A DNA stretch of 64,000 nucleotides, from assembly GCA_013396915.1 (NCBI GenBank), contig VWZL01005191.1:372001-436000 (forward strand), written 5' to 3'. Source of the DNA: Stercorarius parasiticus (lineage: Eukaryota > Chordata > Aves > Charadriiformes > Stercorariidae). Positions 49,401 through 62,680 of this stretch are shown here, in pieces; position 1 is the stretch's first letter, and each line of letters opens with the position of its first letter. The notes under the pieces are model-generated. The model was not told the origin of the DNA. It did not search any database and saw nothing but the letters and a program-made list of their open reading frames with translations. The position numbers were made by a program, and so were the translations under genes.

Positions 49401-52400
49401 ATGTGGTAGCAACACCTTGACCAACTCGCTGACCATTTTTATAGAGCCTAAATAAAGCTTCCAAGTTTGTGGGTTTGTCGTATTTTCAGATTTTTCTGCA
49501 ATTACTGCTGTAAGTCTCAGCTTTACATCAGTAGACAGACAGGCTAGCACACTTTTACTGCTAAAAATGAAACAGTTGTTTTCCATCAAAGCACAAAAAG
49601 CAAAGCAGCAGAGCACAATCTACCAGCAGTTTGTTATCTATTTCAGTGCTCACAACCACGCTCGCTTAGCCCTATAAACAGGGTGGCCTGCTGTTAACAA
49701 ATATTGCCCGAGGCAAAACACTAAACAATCTAAAAGAACCTTTTATACCTGTTTTACATATTTATTTCCAAACATTTCCTAACAGCTCCAGTTAATGCAT
49801 TAAGGTGCCCAATCCTCACTGGCTGCACAAATCAGTCTTTCACGCTGACGCCAGCAGTATTACCATGGTTACATTATTAGAGTGGCTTAACCTGGCAGGT
49901 GGCTTAGCAAAATGCCTAGTGCCGAAACAATCCTAGCTCACAATCTATATTTTTCCATCAAACAAATTAGTATATTGCATGCTCTGTTCTCCAGATCATG
50001 GTAGAGGAGGTTTTTTTTGTTTGTTGGAGGTTTTTTCTTGGGTAAAAATACTATTCTCGTAATTTTACCACTTATCAACTGCAAAATTGCTAACAAACTG
50101 TTTTCTGAAAAACCCTGTTTCCTCTACTCACGGTTTTGTAGATTTAAAAATACCAGTAAAGTCAACAACCAAGAAAAAAAAAAAATCCTTCCATAAACCA
50201 CAAAAAGCTGATGTAAGGTTTATATTTATAACTGCATTTAAGGTTGGACTTAAAATCTGGAAAGGTCTTATACCAGCTGGAGGTGTTTACTTATTTGAGA
50301 AGATTCTTTGGAAGATGCAAAGCTCTGTATTATTATTTTTTAACTGATGGTCTCAAAGCTAAGATCCTGAAGCTTTGCAGATAGATTTGGCTGTAAACAG
50401 TAGTGGTTGACAATACCAAAATTACTCCATCATGGAATGAGAATACTTGGCTATCAGGTACCCAGAACAACTCATTCACATAAAACTCACAAAATGTTTC
50501 ATAGTTTTTAAAGCAACGTGCCTTCCTGGGAGGACAAAGAATCAGATGAATATAGAAATACAAGCGAAAACATAATGGACAGATCAAACTTTGGCATTTG
50601 AGCAAGTACTGCTAGCAGTTTCTTGGATAGAAGTTACCAGCCATTGCAAATCACAAACTAATACAAAGTCTCAATACCTCAGTTGGTACTATTTTAGCTT
50701 TAATTCTAAAGGTATTCTAACTGTTATATGTGCTACGTGCAAAAACCTTTTTTTGTTCCCTCCTGTTTAGTGGGGTACAATGCTAAAGAGCGAAGGGGGA
50801 CTTTTCATTTTTAACACTTTCACACTGCTTGCCAAGGTGCATCTTCTGGTCTGAATATACGACAACGTAGTAGCTGAAATATAAATACTAAAGGCATAAA
50901 AACACCCAGGAGTGTGTAGAGGTTTTATGGATGTTTCGCAGATTCATTCACACAATTGCACCATATATTTTCTGTTTCACCTCCGAAAACACCCATCTGT
51001 TGTGTTTCTCAGCTTGTGTGCATCTCTCCTTTCTCACGCTGATTCCACTGCCGCATTGATGAAGCTCCCGTCCTCCGCTCTTTATACCCTAGCGCTCAAG
51101 TTTAGAGACTTCTGAAGCCTTGCTAGAGGTGACTCAAAGAACTTTTCGCAATGGAGAAGAAAGCTGAAAAGCCTTCAATATTTAAATAGAAACATAAGTT
51201 TCGAGTGTAGTATAAAGGCTTCAGATCCCTTAACCTTATTCATCAGTTAACATGCGTCTGCAACAGCTGGGTTTTGATCCATATTTTCAGAGAACAGCAA
51301 TGCTGCTGAAACAGCATTTCCAGTTCAGTCACAGGAATACTGAAGCGGTTTTCAGAAGATAATTTAAAAAGTACTCAGTTGACAGGATGTTTCTTCAGGG
51401 AACCATTGATCGCATTCTCAAATTGCAACAGAACCAGAGATAGTCTTCATTTTAATTTCAATATCAGGAATGCCTTAAGTGACGATCACAGCTAACCCAT
51501 TTTAATGACAACCCTGAACATTTAGAAACTCTGTCTATTCAATATACTTCTGTGCAGAGAAACAAGAACAGATGGATACTTCCTTAACACCTGCTGCTGT
51601 GGGAGTCTTTTGAAACACTTGCAAGTAAGAAATTATTACTGCTATAAAATGTCTCTCAGTTTTATTTGTTTAGAGAATTTCTACAGAACACGCATACAAT
51701 TTATTTTAGGTTTCTCAAGTTAGGTTGTGCTTTTGGAAAGCTGAGGCAGTATCACTTACTGAAGGAAAGCTTATTTCTATGCCTCATAAAAAAGGGTTTA
51801 GGATATTAAATTGAAGATTTACTGCAATCTGTTGTGTAAGGAGGCTGAGGGATGCACATGGTATGCTACTACAGAAGTGATGGAATAGCTCCAGGGACAA
51901 AGAGCCCGGTCCTGCAAAGCAGGAGGAATCCTAGTGAAGAAGAGAGGGCTTTCTAGAGGAAATCATAGAAAATTGAAGCCTAATGCTTTTCTGACTAAGA
52001 ACATCACAGAAAGATGAAGTGCAGAGATTTTAGCTTATAATTATCTTAATAGCTTTCCTTGGGTGATTTAAATGTTTCTGTTTCCACATATAGCCAAAAG
52101 GAGAGAGACAAATTATTTCCTAGGTTTGGAATGCTCTTCTATGTTCTTTTCTCAAGTTATATGCATAGATTTTGTTTGGGTTTTGTTTGTTTTATAGATT
52201 TTCATGTGCAGTAGATATTCAAGAAACAAAACTAAGTTCAAAGGATCTGAAAGTGAAATGTTATTAGGGATTTTAATCCACCTAGATATATTTAATGAGT
52301 TTCATTTTCATTGTGCTTGGTGGTCAGAAATTGCCCTAAAAATCTAGTTATTTGCAATAGGAGGTACAACCTGAGTTACTTTAAATATCAAAAGAAGACA

Positions 52401-53429
52401 GTCTAACTTATGTTCAAAAAGAACGTATTTTCTTCCTGCCATCTTTTGGCATGGGTGATACAAAAATGGATGCAGGTGATTAGCAATTTGGAAAATGGGG
52501 AGCATGGTAGTCTCTGACACAGAAGTAAGGTATTTCTTGCAGTCCAGGCAGCCGTGGGGAATTAGCCATCTAGCAACATCACTCTGGTTCTACTTTATAC
52601 ATCCACAGAGTTAAAAACTGAAATAACTATGCAGACAATTTACTCTGAGCTTTTGCATAATGGAGGTCACAGTACCTCAGCCAGTAATTCCTGACCTACA
52701 ATTTCTGACTGGGCTGGAGGACATCTCTTAGAAAGACACACAATAGTAATTTAAAGGCTTCACATAGTCATAAATACATTATTTCACAAGGTAAGTTGCT
52801 TTTTTTGTAACTTGTCATCATGCTAAAATGATGTACATTATTTTAGCTTGAATTTATATGTTTGTCTTCCAACTACAGAACTTTTATATGGTTGTCTTAC
52901 TGATTCCACAGTTCTCTTATCTAAGTCTCATCGCAATGTACATACTGATAGACTATGATCAACTAACCACTGACTTTTCTGCTGGTTAAACTTACTAAAT
53001 GAAATTCATGAACTTATCTTCTGGCTGTAAGGTATTATTTCCAAACTTTACCAAATTAAAACAGATTCAGAAGAAAGCTGAAAGTATGTGTTGTATATTT
53101 TTAAAGACTAGACAGGAGAAAATAATGATTTCTTACTCTTCTCTGCACTAAAGCCATATCTAAGCATACAAATACACCTTTCAGTTTTCTTGTTAATTTA
53201 TCTCAGGATCACAGCAATTCATTCAGACACTTTAGATAGGTTATCCTGCCAATTTACATGCATCTAGGATAAATCTTGTAATCCATTTTGGCTCCTCTGT
53301 CTCCTGAACACAAAGATAAGTTTGCTATATGTCTAGGACTTGAATTCCAAGAGCTGAACACACTGCAGTGTTTAACGTACAAGTTTAGATAAGCTGTTTA
53401 TCAACTCTGTGTGATTAGGACCTGAAGTA
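46441..53429. other. Long repeat-poor intergenic stretch
   Basis: Nearly 7 kb with no gene and no clear transposon. A short 'ATTATAGAATTATAGAATCAT' near 47993-48013 may be the last remnant of a minus-strand CR1 tail. The 49650-49990 part is a candidate conserved element by appearance only. Confidence 0.45.
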
Positions 53430-53815
53430 CATGATTTATGAGGAGAAGAGAGAACTGAGAACTGAGTTTGTTTAGCCTTGAGAAGGCTAGGGGGAATTGT
53501 TGTCTACAAATGCCTATTGGGGTGTATACAGAAGATGAAGCTGGACTCTCCTTGAGGGTGCACAGTGAAAGCATGAGATGCAGCAAGCAGAAACCGCTGC
53601 AAAGGAAATTCTGATAAAATACTAAGAGAAAAACATCTCTCCTATTGAGGGTAGGCAGCCACAGGTTGCCCAGGGAGGCTGAGGAATCTCTACCCTTAGA
53701 AATACTCAAAACTCAACTGGACAACCTGAGCAACCTGCCAAACCTATTCTCAATGGTGAATTGGACCAGGTTCCTTCCAGAGAGAAGTTTATTCCAGTCT
53801 ACATGACTCTATGAC
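53430..53815 (+). mobile_element. Old CR1 LINE 3' part
   Basis: Plus orientation. 'TTTGTTTAGCCTTGAGAAGG' near 53467, then 'CCACAGGTTGCCCAGGGAGG' near 53660, 'CTCAACTGGACAACCTGAGC' near 53713 and an end 'CATGACTCTATGAC' near 53801. Frames are broken and the copy is old. Confidence 0.75.
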
Positions 53816-54606
53816 TAATTAATTAGCCCTGCTGGCCTAATTCAGTGGTGGAACTGAAGTGATGCTGTAATTGAGGCTCGAAATGCAGACCTCATACTAG
53901 ACCGTGCTGTAATTTCCAGTGATGTAGTACTAGCCGCTGCATAAAAACGCTGACTTCTCCCAACAGCAGGTGGAAGGCAGATGGTTGAGAGGAAAGGAAG
54001 CACAGGCAAAACCAATTTCTGAATCAAGAGCCTTCTTTTTTGCTTTCATTGCTGCTAAAAAATGGTACGAAATGTTATGTTCTTGACACAACTACAACAA
54101 GTGCCAAAGCTAAATGTTATTGAGTTTGCTTATCAGACATGATAAGCAATGCAACGTATATAATACAGTTAACAACTTAATTTGTACCTGTTGTGTTCAA
54201 ACGAATCATCCTATTATCTTTACTTAACAATCTTTTACACCCAGTTAAACTAATCCAGTGAAATACAAGTACATAAGAATTAGGCCTTTGATATGATCAG
54301 TAAATTAAGTTAACTTTACTCCAGGAAGAAAAAGATAAGAAAATGCCCGTCCTTACAAGAAAGGTCACAAACAAAGAATGGGAAGAGAGCACTTTTAAAA
54401 ATTCCAGAATATAAGGAAATAATGGCCAGAGGGACAAGGGACCTGCGTATTCTGTAAATTTTTGTATTTCTGACAGAAATCTTTTTACTTCACACTTTAC
54501 TATATTCCAATTAAGGTCACTTTCTGGTAATGTATTCTGACAATCTATCTAAAACGCTGCCTTTTATTGCAGATAAAGCAAACACACTGTATTGCAGCAG
54601 AAAGTC
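53816..54606. other. A+T-rich non-coding stretch
   Basis: No gene or named repeat is seen. Confidence 0.45.
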
Positions 54607-55650
54607 AGAATCACGGAATCACGGAATTTTCAGAGTTGGAAGGGACCTCTAGAGATCCTCAAATCCAACTCCCCTGCTAAAGCAGGATTGCCTAGAGCAC
54701 GTTACTCAGGACTGCATCCAGGCAGGTCTCGAAAGTCTCCAGACAAGGGGGCTCCACAACCTCCCTGGGAAGCCTGTTCCAGTGCTCTGCCACCCTCACC
54801 GTAAAGAAGTTTTTTCTCATATTTGATCGGAACTTCCAATGTTCCAGCTTCTGCCCGTTACCCCTCATCCTGTTGCTGGGAACCACTGAAAAAAGTCTGG
54901 CTCCATCCTCCTTAAACCCACCCTTTAGATACTTGTAAACATTAATAAGGTCTCCCCTCAGCCTTCTCTTCTCCAGGCTAGAGTCCCAGCTCTCTCAGCC
55001 TTTCCTCATAAGGGAGATGCTCCAGTCCCTCAGTNNNNNNNNNNNNNNNNNNNNNNNNNNNNNNNNNNNNNNNNNNNNNNNNNNNNNNNNNNNNNNNNNN
55101 NNNNNNNNNNNNNNNNNNNNNNNNNNNNNNNNNNNNNNNNNNNNNNNNNNNNNNNNNNNNNNNNNNNNNNNNNNNNNNNNNNNNNNNNNNNNNNNNNNNN
55201 NNNNNNNNNNNNNNNNNNNNNNNTGGTCCAAGTATTGACCCCTGGGGGACACCACTGGTTACAGGCCTCCAACTCGACCCTGCTCCATTAATCACAACCT
55301 TCTGAGTCCTGTCACACAGCCAGCTCTCAATCCACCTCGCTGTCCCCTCATCTAGTCCACACTTCCTCAGTTTCCTAAGGAAGATGTTATGAGAGACAGT
55401 GTCAAAAACCTTGCTGAAGCCAAGGTAGATGACATCTGCTGCTCTGCCCTCATCTAGCCAACCAGCTATAACATCATAGAAGGCTATGAGATTGGTCAAG
55501 CATGATTTACCCTTGGTAAATCCATGTTGACCACTTACCCACCAGCACTGGCATGCTGCTCCCAGGCACCACTTTAGTTACTCTGGTTACATCCCCATCC
55601 CCCTTCAAACCTAGTTTAAATCCCTATCAATGAGTCCTGCTAACTCCAGA
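54607..55650 (-). mobile_element. Long CR1 LINE copy interrupted by an assembly gap
   Basis: Minus orientation. The 3' end at 54607 (TCACGGAATCACGGAATTTT) runs into the ORF2 C-terminus (54692-54886 minus frame, with [16 protein letters not shown]). After the N gap, 55224-55499 encodes CR1 reverse-transcriptase pieces in a minus frame: SGVPQGSILGP next to the gap and FSKVFDTVSHN further upstream. Text resembling more 5' ORF2 continues to about 55650. RT catalytic-core sequence would lie in the gap. This is the longest CR1 copy of recent type in the window, although it is truncated and not shown to be intact. Confidence 0.9.
55035..55223. other. Assembly gap (189 N) inside CR1
   Basis: Unknown bases separate the ORF2 C-terminal part from the VPQG part of the RT. 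CR1 normally has several hundred bases between these points, so the gap length is probably underestimated. Confidence 0.95.
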
Positions 55651-58184
55651 AATAAACATGTTAATGGATTAAACTACAGCTACATTGGCCAGTGTACATT
55701 GTAAATACACACATCTTCCTCCCCAGTTTGAGCTTCACATCAAAGTCACATCCCTGTATTGACAGGCGAAAAAGACTTCAGAAGTCAATACTTAAAATAT
55801 TGGGAAAAACAGATGAGACCATGAAGGTATGAGCACTGTGGGTTACTCAGCTAAGGCTGTGGATATGGAAGAAGTGTCTTGCATTGGGGTGACAGCCTGG
55901 GAAGCAGTTGTTCTCCATAATACACCTTTTGCCTTAAAGAGTCTATCTCCTTCTGCTAATTACTCCAATATCAAATATGATTGAGGAGACGGATATGCAA
56001 AACTCATCTCAGAGCTTTTTACATCTTCTCTTTCCAAAAGCAAGTGTTTTAGCTTGGCTTTAACGTGATCTTCTCACACAACCAGGAAGATTTAGATGGT
56101 GTGGATACATCCTGGAAAGGGTGCAGTTAAGGCAAAGTCAGGCAACTCAACTGGAAAAACAAACTAACATTTTCTGCAGGGAAGGAAATTTCCACTAACC
56201 TTAGAGACTGTCAGCAGTGACTCTGGAGAGGTTTGTCAAGTTAATTCCTTTGAAATGTATCTGCTTCAAAAATAAGAGAAACAAAAAAATCTTTCTTCCA
56301 CTTTTTGAGTGGATGAGTGATTCACCTGCCGGCATCCAGCTTGAGCAAAAGAAGACATAAACTTACTTAAACTCTGTCTTTTTAAGTGTTTCTGTAGACT
56401 ATCATCTCAGGTGTTGGAGATTGCAAGGTTTTTTTCCCTTTAACTGTGTAGAGTACTTTGTTTTTCGGTCTTGGCAGATGATAATGTGATCACACCCAAA
56501 CGGCATTACGAGGAACCTTTCTTTTGCTACCACACCTCACCCACACCTTCTGACAGCCTTGTTCAGTGACTCACTCCCCCTGTTGCTACACCATTTCTCC
56601 CTTTCTCCCGAGAGCAGGGAACAGCAGTGGTTTAATCTTTGGTTATTCATCCCTTTGCAAGTCTATTGCTGCTCGTCTGGTCTTTCTTAATTGAAAACGG
56701 AGAGTTTTGTTCGTACAATGCATAATAGCGCGTGGGCTTGCCTTTCAACTGTATTTGCCTGATAAAAAATGTATTTGCAAGTAGTTATATCAAAAATTCC
56801 ACTGCCATAACAAGATTTGTTACTGCAGTACAACTGAAGGTGTGAAATGTGTGTGTGTGTGTGTATCCTTGTCCCCATCTCCTCAAACAATAATTTAATG
56901 TAAAACTCTGAGTGTTATTTATATATCTACTCAAAGCTCTAGAGTAATTACTGTAGAGTAAAAAAGAAAAAACAAGAGAGATGCAAATGTTATAAATCTT
57001 GCTTTATGTTTGGGGGCTGTACTAAACATAATTTGCCAGAAAGCTGCATCTTGTGTTTGCATAGTGTTTATCAGCCTTCACTATTTATAACAGATGGAAC
57101 TAGGGCATTGTGAATGTTTCTATTAAACAGTAAATGACACTGCAACATAAACACAATATTGTGGAAGTTTGGTCTTGCAAATTAAATTCTACAACCTGGC
57201 AGATAGCTTACAAATTTAAAATCATCTTATCTTCTATTCTGTAGAGTATAACTATAGCAGATACCCATTGCTACGAGCTCAGTGAGAGCAACATTATGGC
57301 TGCCTACTCTGAAACAGAGGAAGGCGAGCATAATACTGATAATTCTGCAAAGGCAATTGCATGGATTTCATGAGGAACTATCACTTACAAAAATAAATGA
57401 TTGGTCAAGCAACAAAGAAGCAACAGAGACAATCTCTCCTGGTAGGTAAAGAAACCTCAGTTTGATTCTGACTCTTAGGCACCTATGCACTGCCACATTT
57501 CTGGTTAAAATAATTTTCCACGCTGATTTTGTTTAAGTCAATAGACAAAGTAACAGTGTAATCACAGCCATCCCACATTGAACAAGTGGCCATTGCTGAT
57601 CTGGCAGAAGCTTCCTCTTCCAATGACCAACATACACATCCAAAGCTCTGGCTTTGGCCGTCTTTGAAGGCCATGAATAATTGTTTACTCATGGGCATTT
57701 ATGTAAGTCCTTCAGCTGATAATCATCTCCTTATACAATTTCCAACTTCATCATCACTTTTTTCTCACAAGCTGAGGAGTCTTTCCTCCTGGGTCTCCAT
57801 CCTTGTTACAAGACTAGATGTAGATACTTGCTCATTGTCTATAATTTCTGTCTCCATTTATTAAAAAAAAAAAACAAACCCAAACCTCATGTGTGTGAAA
57901 AAAACCACAGTACCATAGCATAAGAAGTGCCTACTACCAGTGTCAATGCTTTCAAATCCCCCCATCCTCATTCGTTTATAACCTTTTTGACAACTAGTAC
58001 CACACATATGGCCACAAAATGGCACTGTCATCTTGTAGCTTCACTTGCATAAAAAATTATATGAGAGTTTCCATCTCCAAGCTCTTGCAGAAGTATTAAC
58101 CTAAGATTTTATTCACCGTAGAGTCCAGGCTTTTAATTACTGGGCTTACATAGGATTATGTGCGTAGAATGTTGACACACGTGG
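55651..58184. other. A+T-rich non-coding stretch
   Basis: No gene is seen. It contains a GT microsatellite at 56848-56864 and short unsupported ORFs. Confidence 0.45.
56848..56864. repeat. (GT)n microsatellite
   Basis: A short uninterrupted GT run. Confidence 0.9.
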
Positions 58185-58552
58185 ACCAGATGGTATTGGG
58201 TGTAGGTGTCAAGGGTTTGGTAGCCAGGAGATGCAGTGGTGGCCTCACTTCCATGAACGAAGAAGTTACGTAAAGCCTGGGGAAAAGGGGTGTGAAGGTG
58301 GGTTGAAAGTGTTTTAGTTTTTGCCTTTTTTCTTATCATCCCGCTCTATTTTAATTGTCAGTATTATTAATTTCCAAGTCAAGTCTGTTTTGCCCATGAC
58401 AATTATTGGAGTGATAAGGAGTGTTCTCCTTATCCTCATATCTTGACCCATGAGTTTTTTCATGTTATTTTTTCCTCCTGTCCTGCTGAGGGGGGGCAAC
58501 GAGAGAGCAGCTGGGTGGGAGTTTGACTGTTAGCCATTGCTAACCCACCATA
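58185..58552 (+). mobile_element. Degraded ERV LTR with internal loss
   Basis: It starts near 'CAGATGGTATTGGGTGTAGG' and 'TGTCAAGGGTTTGGTAGCCA', then skips to 'GGTGGGTTGAAAGTGTTTTA', 'CAAGTCAAGTCTGTTTTGCC', 'CTTGACCCATGAGTTTTTTC', 'CCTGTCCTGCTGAGGGGG' and ends near 'GCTAACCCACCATA'. The order matches the U3 start and the R-U5 end of an abundant avian LTR type, with the middle missing. No TSD was identified. Confidence 0.65.
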
Positions 58553-59689
58553 CCAGTGTATCATCTCTGTATCATTTCTAATTTGATCTCTATCAAATGA
58601 GTCCATTCAAAAAGTTACAATTATAAAAAATATGTGCATGCTACTTTGTGTTCTCTAGCTGAGCCCATGAAAGATTTCACTTGTCATTTTGTGGGTAAAC
58701 CTGGACATTCCAGCAAAAGACACATCTATAAGCCATATAATTTTTTAATTTCTCAAAGGTTATCCTCAGTAGTTTTCCTCATTTCTCATATTTCATTACA
58801 AGGCTGGGGTGGAAATGAATCCCATTGCCCTGAATAACTTTTGAAAAATAGTTCTTGTTCTTCGTATGTGTTTGATCTGTAAGATGTTTGCATAAGAGGC
58901 ATTCATCGAGATGTGAATACATAACCACAATGACATTAATATCCTGTCCAGGATTCTCTGAAACATTGCTGGAGCTTCACACTTGCCAAGCAGAGCTATG
59001 TCAGTCTTCTGTACCTTCCTGTAGCTTTCTGCAGCTCAGGCTCTCTGCCATTATCTCCTCCAGTCGAGTATGATTATGTACACGGCTTCACCTGGCATTC
59101 TGACAATGCAGGACATCAGATAATGACACGTTTAAACAGTGCATTTGGATTCCGGAATCAATATGTAAAAAGTAATATGGTTGAACTTTGGAGCTAATAT
59201 AAGCTATATCACTATAAGATAACACAAGGAATACCGCAAGGGGTATCAGACATTTCAACAACATCTGTCTTAAGTAACTTTAAATCTTCCAAAAATATTT
59301 ACAGTATCTGGAAGCGATGGATCTGAGGCACATGCAGTGTTCAGTCAAGTGGATTGCCCACATAGTGGTTATGAATGCATCTGATCCGTAAAACTCAGAT
59401 TCCTAACTGACCTTATATGTCACCTGTTTTGCCTAGTGACACTTAATTATTTCAGCTATCAGATCTATAAAGCAGCTTAATAGATTATTAATTCTATCTT
59501 GAGTGAAGAATCAGCACCATCAAACTTTTATCCAATTTCAGAATAGCATTAAACAAATCTGGCAACTGAAGATCTGCCAGTTTGGTTGAGGTTTATACTT
59601 TTGAAATTGCCTGTGGCTGTTTATAAGATTTTTTTTTAAAAACGGTTCTTCTGTATTTATGGTAGTGGCTCATCTGTTAATATCAACTA
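58553..59689. other. A+T-rich non-coding stretch
   Basis: No gene or named element is seen. Confidence 0.45.
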
Positions 59690-60022
59690 AAGGGACCTTG
59701 GAAGGGACCTTAATGATCATCTAGTACCAACCCCCCTGCCATGGGAAGGGACACCTCCCGCTAGATCAGGTTTCTCAGAGCCCCATCCAGCCTGGCCTTA
59801 AAAACTTCCAGGGATGGGGCTTCCACCACCTCTCTGAGCAACCTGTTCCAGTGTCTCACCACCCTCATGGTGAAGAACTTCTTCCTAACGTCCAGTCTGA
59901 ATCGTCCCATCTCTAGTTTTAATCCATTCCCTCTGGTCCTACCATTACCCGACATCCTAAAAAGTCCCTCACCAGCTTTCTTGTAGGCCCCCTTAAGATA
60001 CTGGTAGGCCACTATAAGAATT
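59690..60022 (-). mobile_element. CR1 LINE 3' part
   Basis: Reverse-complemented CR1 from 'GGAAGGGACCTTAATGATCA' through the tail of ORF2. The minus frame 60012-59761 is open for 83 codons with FFTMRVVRHWNRLLRE and ends LDGALRNLI. The terminal ATTCTATG repeat is missing at the 59690 edge. Confidence 0.9.
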
Positions 60023-60380
60023 CATTTTTGCCTGTGAGAGTCTTTTCTTTCTGAAATTTGGCATGACATAACTATGATATTATTATTAATCTGCATTGTA
60101 CACACACAATCTCTATCTTTTCCATTGTCCCAAGGACCATAAAAATATAGAGGAGGTAAATATCTCAACTGAAAAGCTTAAGTTAAATGTTTAGTTCACA
60201 ATTCAGCTATCATGCAGGAAACTGAATGGCTTATGACTGTTTGGTCTTCAACTGATATAGGATCACAAATTTTCAAAAGCTGATGTGGTTAGCAAGGACA
60301 GCTATTTCATTCAAGCCAAGCAAGGAAACAGTTAAATTTATGAGTGTTTTACTAATCGCAGACAGCAATGAAAACTTAGG
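60023..60380. other. Non-coding spacer between CR1 copies
   Basis: A+T-rich, nothing recognisable. Confidence 0.5.
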
Positions 60381-60790
60381 ATGGAATATTTCAGTTGGAA
60401 GGGACCTACAACAATCATGTAGTCCAACTGCCTGACCAACACAAGACTGACCAAAAATTAAAGCATGTTATTAAGGGCATTGTCCAAATGCCTCTTGAAC
60501 ACTGTCAGGCTTGGGGCATCGACCACCTCTCTAGGAAGCCTGTTCCAGTGTTTGACCACCCTCTCAGTAAAGAAATGCTACCTAATATCCAGTCTAAACC
60601 TCCCCTGGTGCCGCTTTGAACCATTGCCACGTGCCCTGTCACTGGATCCCAGGGGGAAGAGCTCAGCACCTTCCCCTCCACTTCCCCTCCTGAGGAAGCT
60701 GCAGAGAGCAGTGAGGTGTCCCCTCAGCCTCCTTTTCTCCAAACTAGACAAGCCCAAAGTCCTTACCCGCTCCTCATAGGACTTGTGTTC
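60381..60790 (-). mobile_element. CR1 LINE 3' part, same subfamily as 37758-38272
   Basis: Reverse-complemented CR1 starting 'ATGGAATATTTCAGTTGGAA' and containing 'CTGGATCCCAGGGGGAAGAG' and 'TCCACTTCCCCTCCTGAGG'. These are nearly the exact complement of the matching parts of the plus-strand copy at 37758. ORF2 C-terminal coding text is present but broken. Confidence 0.9.
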
Positions 60791-62680
60791 AAAATTTAGA
60801 TTAAGTGGTAACACATGACCTGAGGTGAAATTACTATGTATGCATGTGTGTATACCAGAAGGAAAACACAGGAAACAGCAAGAGAATGAATTGTTATATA
60901 CATCAGAGACCAATCCATGCCAGAGAACTCAGAGTAAAATGTTATCAGGTCAAAGATACGTCTCCTGTTTCTTATTTTCCACCATATTCAGGAAAACAGA
61001 ATTTCGTGTACATTTTTCTAAAATAAACAAGATTACAGCAAAGACATAACTGATTGCAAAATAAATTTCAAGGGAAAATAAAACAATCTGAAAAGTCTCA
61101 AACTGCTTACCTTCTCAAGCTATAACTATACGGAGTTGTGTCTTGCTATTCTTCTTATTATAGACCCGGAAGAAAAAAAGTGTGTCATTTCCAAAATGTT
61201 ATAGTTTGTGTGTTACGAACTGAAGGAAAAAAAAATATTTGTGAAGCAGTGAGGGATTATTTCACATTTCATTTAAGGCCAAAGCATACAGTTTGTAACG
61301 CATAACTAAATCATTCTATACTTAAACATTATATTTTTCTTTTGGAGTGATTTACCCTAAGGAAAACAGCAATGCTTGATTTGTCATAAGGGAGCCATTT
61401 TGCCATGCAGAAATGGAATATTTTTCATTTAGCATTATCTTGATTACTCTACTATATAGCTATTCTTTCTTACATGATTAATTTTTAATTGATGAAATTA
61501 CTCCTGTCAGAAGTAAAGGAACAGAATAACTTTTCAGATTTTATTTTTCTCTTCTTATCAGGGGAACAGGTTAAAAAAGAAAAAAATACAAACCACCCAA
61601 GCTCCTAATGATAAAGCATGACAAGCACAGGGCACTCTCCTAGAATATGGGGGGGAAGCCTTGGTCTTTGCTTTCAAGGTTGCTGGTATTTTTAATCAAA
61701 GATGGTCTAATATAAAGTGCACGTGTTACAGAAGTTTGGTCTGGAAATCAGAGATCTGTTGTTCCCTCTTGGGTGATTGCCTTAACCACAAACCTTTATT
61801 TAGGCTTTGCTTGTCTGTTCTTCCCCATGATCCTTGTATGCCCAGCTATACAAAGGTGCATTAGTTGTGAATTGACCATGTCTGAAAATTGGGGTATATT
61901 TAGGGGATTTGAGTTGAGTCAAAGGAACGCCTGCCGATGTGGGGATTGCAAAGGAGCATGAAGCGACAGGCAGAAACCCACCACCAACAAATTTAAGTGC
62001 CTAAAGGATTAGACCAAGGTGGAATGGATGGCTGGGGGGGAACACAGATGAGTTTTAGCCTGATTTTAAAAGGATTTAGCTAGACTGGATTCCTTCTGAT
62101 CATGTCATCGTCCTTCAAATGTACCTGTTGACGGGGGCAGCCACTGCCCTCTTCCCATAGTTACAATCTTTTAATGATTTGTTGTACAATAACAGCAGCC
62201 AAAAAGCAAGAGTGACCAAAAAGCCAGGTGATGAGCTGTGTGGCTTAGAGGTGTTGCTGAGACAGATTAACGCTCCTGGAGTACAACTGACCTATCTTTT
62301 GATGAAGATTTTTCCTATGGAGTGTGGCGAGGCAGCAGCCACAGCGAACAGTTGTGATACAGGAAAATAACACTGAGACATCATCATTCAAATGTCACCA
62401 AGATAGATGTCACCTGGCTTGGCATCTGGAGACCACAGAGCTCTGGATATGCTGTGGTAATATTTCTCTGCTTCCCCTGGCAGCAGGAGAACAGCTCTCA
62501 CCTTTCCCTCAGGAAAAAATTTACCACTGCGACTCCCAAGGCCACAGCTCCCAAACATTCTGAGATGAGAAAATCCATGTCTCTTTACTTCTGCTTTATC
62601 GGCTTTGCCCATCAGAGGTTTACTTTCACAGCAACGGTGAGAAGTAGGAACTGGCTGAGAGAAAGGCTGAGACAGTAGAA
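60791..62680. other. A+T-rich non-coding stretch
   Basis: No gene or named repeat is seen. G runs lie near 61648-61655 and 62033-62040. Confidence 0.45.

Noticed and set aside
54978..55499. 173-codon ORF containing unknown residues
   Set aside because: It is CR1 ORF2 read through the N gap, so the joined frame is not evidence of continuity.
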